Part shown: positions 59,411-64,000 of the stretch, in pieces | Layout: every line of letters begins with the position of its first letter | How positions within the stretch are numbered: position 1 is the first letter of the stretch | Source: Roseomonas sp. HF4 | Lineage (GTDB): Bacteria > Pseudomonadota > Alphaproteobacteria > Acetobacterales > Acetobacteraceae | DNA: 64,000 nt | Direction of reading: 5' to 3' | NCBI RefSeq assembly: GCF_005222755.1 | Contig: NZ_STGD01000019.1 | Span: 22,758-86,757 of the forward strand | Made by a program: the position numbers and the translations under genes | The notes under the pieces: model-generated | What the model was told of the DNA's origin: nothing | What the model saw: only the letters and a program-made list of their open reading frames with translations | Database searches by the model: none

Positions 59411-60298
59411 CTACGCCTGCTTCCGCTCGATCAGCTCGCGCCGGATCTTCCGCCCGCGCCGGATGCGGTCCTCGATGAACTCCGCCTGGCCGTAGCGCAC
59501 GGCGCGGCCCAGCGCGTGCGCATCCTCGCTGAAGCGCGCCAGCATCTCGAGCAGCGCCTCGCGGTTGTTCAGGAATACGTCGCGCCACATGTCGATGTCG
59601 CTCGCTGCGATGCGCGTGAAGTCCCGGAAGCCGGAGGCCGCGAATTTCAGCACCGCCTCCTTCGTCTCTTCCGCGAGGTCGTCCGCCGTGCCGCAGATGG
59701 TGAAGGCGATCAGGTGCGGCAGGTGGGACACGATGGCGACCACGCGATCGTGCGTGGCCGGATCCATCGTCTCGATCATCGAGCCGCAGCGCCGCCACAT
59801 CTCCCGCACCTTCTCGAGCGCGGCGGGGTCGTTGTCCGGCAGCGGCGTGACGATGCAGTAGCGCCCCTCGAACAGTTCGGCGAAGCCGGCATCGGGGCCG
59901 GAATGCTCGGTGCCGGCCATCGGGTGCGCGGGCACGAGCTCGACGCCCGGCGGCAGCAGCGGCGACAGGTCGCGCACAACGCTGCCCTTGGTCGAACCTA
60001 CGTCGGACAGCACGCAGCCCGGCGCCAGATGCGGCGCGATCGCCTGCATGACGCCCGCATAGGCGCCGACCGGCACGCAGAGGATCACGCCGTCGCAGCC
60101 CTCGACAGCCTTCGCGGGGTCGTCCTCGACCACGTCGACGATGCCGAGGTCCCGCACGCGCGCCAGCGTCTCCGGTCGCCGGGCGGTGGCGACCACCGTG
60201 CGCGCGATGTCGCCGCGCTTGCGCGCCGCCCGCGCGATGGAGGACCCGATCAGCCCGATGCCGACCAGGCAGAGCCGCTCGAAGACCGGCTCAGCCAT
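59411..60298 (-). CDS. tyrA: prephenate/arogenate dehydrogenase
   Basis: A 295-residue TyrA-family enzyme that oxidatively decarboxylates prephenate (or arogenate) toward tyrosine. NAD motif [21 protein letters not shown], then [15 protein letters not shown], the substrate His in [13 protein letters not shown] and the dimerisation region [11 protein letters not shown]. No fused chorismate mutase or ACT domain. Overlaps hisC by 8 nt and completes a chorismate mutase-aminotransferase-dehydrogenase operon, a full chorismate-to-tyrosine route if HisC accepts aromatic substrates. Confidence 0.94.
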   Translation of the reverse strand: MAEPVFERLCLVGIGLIGSSIARAARKRGDIARTVVATARRPETLARVRDLGIVDVVEDDPAKAVEGCDGVILCVPVGAYAGVMQAIAPHLAPGCVLSDVGSTKGSVVRDLSPLLPPGVELVPAHPMAGTEHSGPDAGFAELFEGRYCIVTPLPDNDPAALEKVREMWRRCGSMIETMDPATHDRVVAIVSHLPHLIAFTICGTADDLAEETKEAVLKFAASGFRDFTRIAASDIDMWRDVFLNNREALLEMLARFSEDAHALGRAVRYGQAEFIEDRIRRGRKIRRELIERKQA

Positions 60299-61379
60299 GC
60301 ATGAAGGCCGTCAGCGCGTCGATCACCACGGTGCATTCCTCGGCGGTGCCGATGGTGATGCGCAGGCAGGCGGGAAGGCCGTAGCCGCCCATGGCGCGCA
60401 CGATCAGGCCGCGCGCCTTGAGCGCCGCGTCCGCCGCGTGTGCCGCCTCCGGCGTGGCGAAGTCGGCCAGAACGAAGTTGCCCTCGCTCGGCCAGACCTT
60501 GATGCCCGCGGCGGTCAGTGCCGCGGCGACCTTGCCCCGCCATTCGGTGTTGTGCGCGACGGACCGCTCCACCCAGCCCTTCTCGGCCACGGCGGCGATG
60601 CCGGCCGCCATGGCGGCGGCGTTCACGTTGAAGGGCCCCCGCACGCGCCCGAGCACGTCCACCACCGCCGCCGGCGCGTAGCACCAGCCGAGCCGCATGC
60701 CGCCCAGGCCGAAGATCTTGGAGAAGGTGCGCGTCATGACCGTCGCGCCCGGCCCGCCGGCATCCACCAGCCGCGCCCCGGCATCGTAGTCCGGTCGCGT
60801 GACGTATTCGGCATAGGCGCTGTCCAGCACCAGCAGGATGTCGTCGCGCAGGCCGGCGCGCAGGCGCTCGACCTCCGCCTGCGGCAGGATGGCGCCGGTC
60901 GGGTTGTTCGGGTTCGCCAGGAACACCAGCCGCGTGCGCGGTCCGACCGCGGCCAGCATGCCGTCCACGTCGGCGCGGAGGTCGCGCTCGGGCACCTTGA
61001 TGATCCGGCAGCCCGCCCAGCGCCCGGTGATGTCGTACATCATGAAGCCGTGCGCGCTCATGACCAGCTCGGTCCCCTCCCCGCCATAGGCGAGGATGAG
61101 GAGCGAGATCAGCTCGTCCGAGCCGTTGCCCACCACGATGCGTGCGGGGTCGAGGCCGAAGCGGGCGCCGATCGCCTCGCGCAGCGCTTTGGCGCCGCCA
61201 TCGGGGTAGCGATGCGCCTCGGCGGCCATGGCCTGGATTGCCGCGATGGCGCCAGGCGGCGGGCCGAAGGCGCCTTCGTTGGAGGACAGCTTGATGATCC
61301 GGTTCACGCCCGGGATCTTGGATTCGCCACCCACATACGGCTCGACCGACAGGATCGAGGGGCGGGGCATCACGGTCAT
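60291..61379 (-). CDS. hisC: histidinol-phosphate / aromatic aminotransferase
   Basis: A 362-residue fold-type I PLP enzyme. Features: [38 protein letters not shown] and the PLP Lys in [17 protein letters not shown] (about residue 219). HisC makes histidinol phosphate, and in alphaproteobacteria the copy next to tyrA often also transaminates prephenate or hydroxyphenylpyruvate; the neighbours here favour that dual role. It overlaps the chorismate mutase gene by 4 nt. Confidence 0.94.
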   Translation of the reverse strand: MTVMPRPSILSVEPYVGGESKIPGVNRIIKLSSNEGAFGPPPGAIAAIQAMAAEAHRYPDGGAKALREAIGARFGLDPARIVVGNGSDELISLLILAYGGEGTELVMSAHGFMMYDITGRWAGCRIIKVPERDLRADVDGMLAAVGPRTRLVFLANPNNPTGAILPQAEVERLRAGLRDDILLVLDSAYAEYVTRPDYDAGARLVDAGGPGATVMTRTFSKIFGLGGMRLGWCYAPAAVVDVLGRVRGPFNVNAAAMAAGIAAVAEKGWVERSVAHNTEWRGKVAAALTAAGIKVWPSEGNFVLADFATPEAAHAADAALKARGLIVRAMGGYGLPACLRITIGTAEECTVVIDALTAFMHG

Positions 61380-62221
61380 GCTGCGTCTCCGGGGACCGGC
61401 ACCGCATAGGCGCCGAGGATGGTGCGCCGCGCCCAGGGCAGCGCCGCCAGCCGCGCGTCGGACGCGGCCAGGAAGCCTTCGATCTCGGCGAGCGCCAGCG
61501 TCTCATCCCCGACGCGCGCCACGAGCAGGGAGGCGGCCTCGAGCCCGGCATCGGCCAGCGCCTGGCCAATCCGCGCGCGGGATGCGTCGGCGCCGGTCTC
61601 GGCCAGCAGCAGCGTCCGGTCAGCGCCCGAGGGGTCCGGCGGCACCGGCGCCACGATCAGCGACGCCGGCCCGCCGGCATCCGCGACGAAGGGCAGGCGC
61701 GCCACCACCTGCAGCCGCGGCACGTCGAGCCGCGCCCACCAGGGGCCTTCCGTTCCGTCGAATTCCTCGACCGGCACCGGCAGCACGGCGACCGAGGCCT
61801 CCCCGCCGCTGACCGCGGCCAGCGCGCGCGCGGCGGTCTGGTGGATGCGCATCGGCGTGATCGGGCCGAAATGCTCGCGCGCGAGCCGCGCCTGGCCGGA
61901 TTGCGGGCTCGGCGCGAAGACCGCGGCCGAGAAGCCGCCCTGGATCGCCGTGCTCGCCATGAAGATCTCGCGCCAGATGCGCACGATGCGCGACCGGCCG
62001 AGCGGGCCGGAATGGCGCGCGAGCAGGCGGCGCAGCACCGCCGCCTCCCGCCCCGCCCGGAGCGGCGTCGAGGCCCCCTTGGCCCGGCTGGAGGCCAGCC
62101 GCGCCACCACTTCCGCCCGGCGCATCAGCAGGTCGTGCAGGGCGTCGTCGATCGTGTCGATCTCCGCGCGGAGCGCGGCCATGTCGGGCTTGGCGGGTGC
62201 GGGTGGGGCTATGTCGGGCAT
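61376..62221 (-). CDS. chorismate mutase (AroQ) with degenerate prephenate-dehydratase-like C-terminus
   Basis: About 281 residues from the ATG at 62221. Residues about 10-95 are an AroQ chorismate mutase: [36 protein letters not shown], then [21 protein letters not shown] and [12 protein letters not shown], keeping the substrate-binding Arg and Lys positions. The remaining ~180 residues resemble prephenate dehydratase in outline ([29 protein letters not shown]), but the catalytic T-R-F/D segment is not visible. It probably supplies prephenate to TyrA; dehydratase activity is unlikely. First gene of the aromatic operon. Confidence 0.85.
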   Translation of the reverse strand: MPDIAPPAPAKPDMAALRAEIDTIDDALHDLLMRRAEVVARLASSRAKGASTPLRAGREAAVLRRLLARHSGPLGRSRIVRIWREIFMASTAIQGGFSAAVFAPSPQSGQARLAREHFGPITPMRIHQTAARALAAVSGGEASVAVLPVPVEEFDGTEGPWWARLDVPRLQVVARLPFVADAGGPASLIVAPVPPDPSGADRTLLLAETGADASRARIGQALADAGLEAASLLVARVGDETLALAEIEGFLAASDARLAALPWARRTILGAYAVPVPGDAA

Positions 62222-62373
62222 GGGAGCAGATGCAATAGACGGCGCGGCAGGGCGCGCCAAGCACCTGCGGCGCGCGGCCGTTGCGATGGCGCCTGCGCAA
62301 GCGGGGCCGGCGCCCGGCCGGCATGGCCCGCTGCACGGTTGCGCCGATCGGGCATAAGCCGCTCTGGAACCGT

Positions 62374-62414
62374 GGTTTTCCGAAGCGGGAAACCGGATCG
62401 GATGATTTCATCCG
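62374..62414 (+). promoter_or_regulatory. structured leader upstream of metX
   Basis: Two hairpins in the 222-nt divergent spacer: GGTTTTCC-GAAGC-GGGAAACC (62374-62394) and the perfect CGGATGA-TT-TCATCCG (62399-62414), 30 nt before the metX ATG. metX is riboswitch-controlled in many alphaproteobacteria, but I do not see the SAM-II core, so only a structured regulatory leader is claimed. Confidence 0.35.
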
Positions 62415-62443
62415 GCCGGATATTGCTCTAATCATCGCGCGCA

Positions 62444-63598
62444 ATGTCCCAGGCCATCGCCCCCCTGCCGGAGGTCGAGCACCAGCACGCCGTCTTCGCC
62501 GACGGCCTGGCGCTCGATTGCGGCGCCGTGATCCTGCCGCTGACGGTGGCCTACCGCACCTATGGCCGGCTGAACGCCGCCCGGACCAACGCCGTGCTGG
62601 TCTGCCACGCGCTCACCGGGGACCAGTATCTGGCCGAGCCCCACCCCGTGACCGGCAAGCCCGGCTGGTGGGAGAGCATCGTCGGCCCCGGCAAGCCGCT
62701 CGACACCGACCGCTACTTCCTGGTCTGCGTCAACGTGCTGGGCGGCTGCATGGGCTCGACCGGTCCGCGCAGCGAGATGACGGACGCCGAGGGGCGGGGC
62801 CTGGGCCGGCCCTGGGGCACGGATTTCCCACAGGTGACCATCCGCGACATGGTCCGCGCGCAGAAGCGGCTCATGGAGCATCTGGGCGTCGCGCGCTGGC
62901 TTGCCGTCATCGGCGGGTCGATGGGCGGCATGCAGGTGCTGGAATGGGCGGCGACCTATCCCGATGCCCTGGTGGCGGCCGCCCCGATCGCCTGCGCCGC
63001 GCATCATTCGGCGCAGAACATCGCCTTCCACGAGGTCGGGCGCCAGGCGATCCATGGCGACCCGGACTGGGACGGCGGGCGCTATTGGGAGAACGGGCGG
63101 GTCCCGGCCCGCGGCCTCGCGGTGGCGCGGATGGTCGCGCACATCACCTACCTGTCGGAACAGGCGCTGACGCGGAAGTTCGGCCGGCGGCTGCGCGGCG
63201 CCTCGGCGCTGACCTTCCTCGAGGACGTGTTCGAGGTGGAATCGTACCTGCGCCACCAGGGCAGCACCTTCGTGCAGCGCTTCGACGCGAATGCGTATCT
63301 GACCATCACGCGCGCGATGGATTTCTTCGACCTGGCGGCGGAGCACGAGGGCGATCTCTCGGCAGCCTTCCGCGGCACGGCGACGCGGTTCTTCCTGGCG
63401 AGTTTCAGCAGCGACTGGCTGTTCCCGACCTCAGAGAGCCGCGCGGTGGTGCGCGCGCTGAACGCGGCGGGGGCGCGCGTGTCCTTCGTGGAGATCGCGT
63501 CCGACAAGGGGCATGACGCGTTCCTGCTGGAGGAGCCGGAGTTTCATGCGGCGCTGGGGGGATTCCTCAGAGGGTCGGCGGAGAAGGTGGGGGTTTAG
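62444..63598 (+). CDS. metX: homoserine O-acetyltransferase
   Basis: A 384-residue alpha/beta-hydrolase-fold acyltransferase. It transfers acetyl (or succinyl) from CoA to homoserine in methionine synthesis. Motifs: [38 protein letters not shown], the nucleophile elbow [15 protein letters not shown] (Ser about 159), [15 protein letters not shown] Asp loop and [11 protein letters not shown] with the catalytic His. metW, which usually follows metX in this group, is not found in the remaining 400 nt. Confidence 0.95.
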   Translation: MSQAIAPLPEVEHQHAVFADGLALDCGAVILPLTVAYRTYGRLNAARTNAVLVCHALTGDQYLAEPHPVTGKPGWWESIVGPGKPLDTDRYFLVCVNVLGGCMGSTGPRSEMTDAEGRGLGRPWGTDFPQVTIRDMVRAQKRLMEHLGVARWLAVIGGSMGGMQVLEWAATYPDALVAAAPIACAAHHSAQNIAFHEVGRQAIHGDPDWDGGRYWENGRVPARGLAVARMVAHITYLSEQALTRKFGRRLRGASALTFLEDVFEVESYLRHQGSTFVQRFDANAYLTITRAMDFFDLAAEHEGDLSAAFRGTATRFFLASFSSDWLFPTSESRAVVRALNAAGARVSFVEIASDKGHDAFLLEEPEFHAALGGFLRGSAEKVGV

Positions 63599-64000
63599 GG
63601 CTCTGCACCTACATGGCAGCGGAATAGCCGCAGTTGGCCGACTGCCGCCGTCTAGGACGGGTGCAGGAGATACAACGCTCGTTTACTGTGGAGCAAAGAA
63701 TGGCGTTCCAGTTTTGATGTGATCTCGCTCGTATCCGAGTACCGCTTCCGCCATATCTTGCCGGCCTGCTTCCATTCGTGAAATATAGTACCACCAAAAA
63801 TCTTCCGTGTTCAGCATGTCCTGAAATTTCGCAGACTGGACACCTCCAGAAACCCTGCTGTCAGTGGGCGTGATGGTCGAGCGGTGGGTGCGTACCCAGC
63901 GCCGGGATGACAGGGCTGGGGCTGCCCGTGGATGTTTGCCGGGGTGCGCGGGTTACGGGTGCGGCAGTCCCAGAGCCTACGCCGTCGCTGGCCTGCTGCT
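63599..64000. other. compositionally distinct tail region
   Basis: About 400 nt after metX with clearly lower GC (A/T-rich stretches around 63690-63840) and no strong gene, where metW would be expected. It may be a transferred or decayed segment reaching beyond the window edge. One possible small minus-strand ORF is listed separately. Confidence 0.5.
63683..63817 (-). CDS. possible small protein, 44 aa
   Basis: ATG at 63817 (AGGA just upstream) to TAA at 63683. The peptide starts MLNTEDFWWYYISRMEAGRQ and continues with an amphipathic, non-low-complexity sequence, unlike the Arg/Pro-rich shadows seen elsewhere. The frame also stays open for another 50 codons upstream without an ATG, so it could be the 3' part of a decayed gene whose start has been lost. 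Base composition differs from all neighbours. No family recognised. Confidence 0.35.
   Translation of the reverse strand: MLNTEDFWWYYISRMEAGRQDMAEAVLGYERDHIKTGTPFFAPQ

Noticed and set aside
62222..62443. SAM-II riboswitch upstream of metX
   Set aside because: Expected from position in alphaproteobacteria, but the conserved core sequence is not visible; only hairpins are reported.

Overview
The window is very GC-rich, almost wall-to-wall coding DNA. It most resembles the chromosome of an aerobic alphaproteobacterium of the Acetobacteraceae (Roseomonas-like). This rests on the system I cytochrome c maturation order ccmC-D-E-F-G-H-I, the divergent argH/tlpA pair with an LptM-type lipoprotein behind argH, a Bug-type receptor next to an IclR regulator, GANTC (CcrM-type) sites, and the family-level look of the proteins. 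The assignment is inference; no 16S or marker gene is present. I see no rRNA, tRNA, CRISPR array, transposase or integrase.

Layout. 1-5.7 kb: hydrolase tail, membrane spermidine-synthase-like protein, apparently exported isoaspartate-methyltransferase-like protein, PIG-L-like protein, glycosyltransferase. 5.7-11 kb: lptM-argH divergent from a TlpA-like thioredoxin, then small membrane, lipid and hydrolase genes. 10.8-16.4 kb: ccmCDEFGHI on the minus strand, with an inverted pair of intergenic repeats abutting the start of ccmH. 16.5-20.7 kb: YciI, EVE and Rieske proteins, a secreted Ala/Pro-rich protein, and acs behind an FNR-like box. 20.7-26 kb: TPP enzyme, IclR regulator, divergent Bug receptor, MFS. 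26.3-33.9 kb: PAP2/haloperoxidase, cyclase-TolB-TPR protein, subtilase, Crp/Fnr regulator, 2-hydroxyacid dehydrogenase, SDR, DUF411. 34-47.2 kb: the most unusual locus (below). 47.3-51.6 kb: UspA protein, Lon-like protease and degenerate Usp-like protein behind a second FNR-like box. 51.7-59.2 kb: MFS, an orphan TssC-like protein, aquaporin, a maleate-isomerase-like protein without the expected cysteines, Yip1 protein, AmpG-like permease, DUF486, alanine dehydrogenase. 59.4-63.6 kb: chorismate mutase-hisC-tyrA on the minus strand and metX on the plus strand. The last 400 bases are compositionally different and hold one possible small ORF.

The key locus (33975-47227) encodes a type I secretion ABC exporter with a degenerate C39-like domain, its HlyD adaptor, a 1449-residue protein built from exactly 180 uninterrupted octapeptides of the type xLTTTQVx, and two GT41 (SPINDLY/OGT-like) glycosyltransferases. 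Convergent to these lie a class I and an FkbM-type methyltransferase. The repeat protein has no signal peptide and no RTX nonapeptides, is extremely Thr/Ser-rich, and lacks Lys, His, Cys, Trp and Tyr. I infer a secreted, heavily O-glycosylated (possibly methylated) surface protein or adhesin made in the cytoplasm, glycosylated there and exported by the dedicated type I system. Within the octapeptide array is a 24-octad super-period (192 residues, 576 nt) marked by Asp-bearing octads, and a 48-octad (1152 nt) higher-order repeat with a 196-nt perfect match.

Regulation visible in the sequence: two identical TTGAC-N4-ATCAA boxes, upstream of acs and of the usp gene, plus a Crp/Fnr protein whose recognition helix carries the FNR-type E-x-x-S-R pattern. 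There is also a palindrome between the IclR gene and the Bug gene, and two families of GC-rich hairpin repeats placed mostly between convergent genes, where they probably act as terminators.
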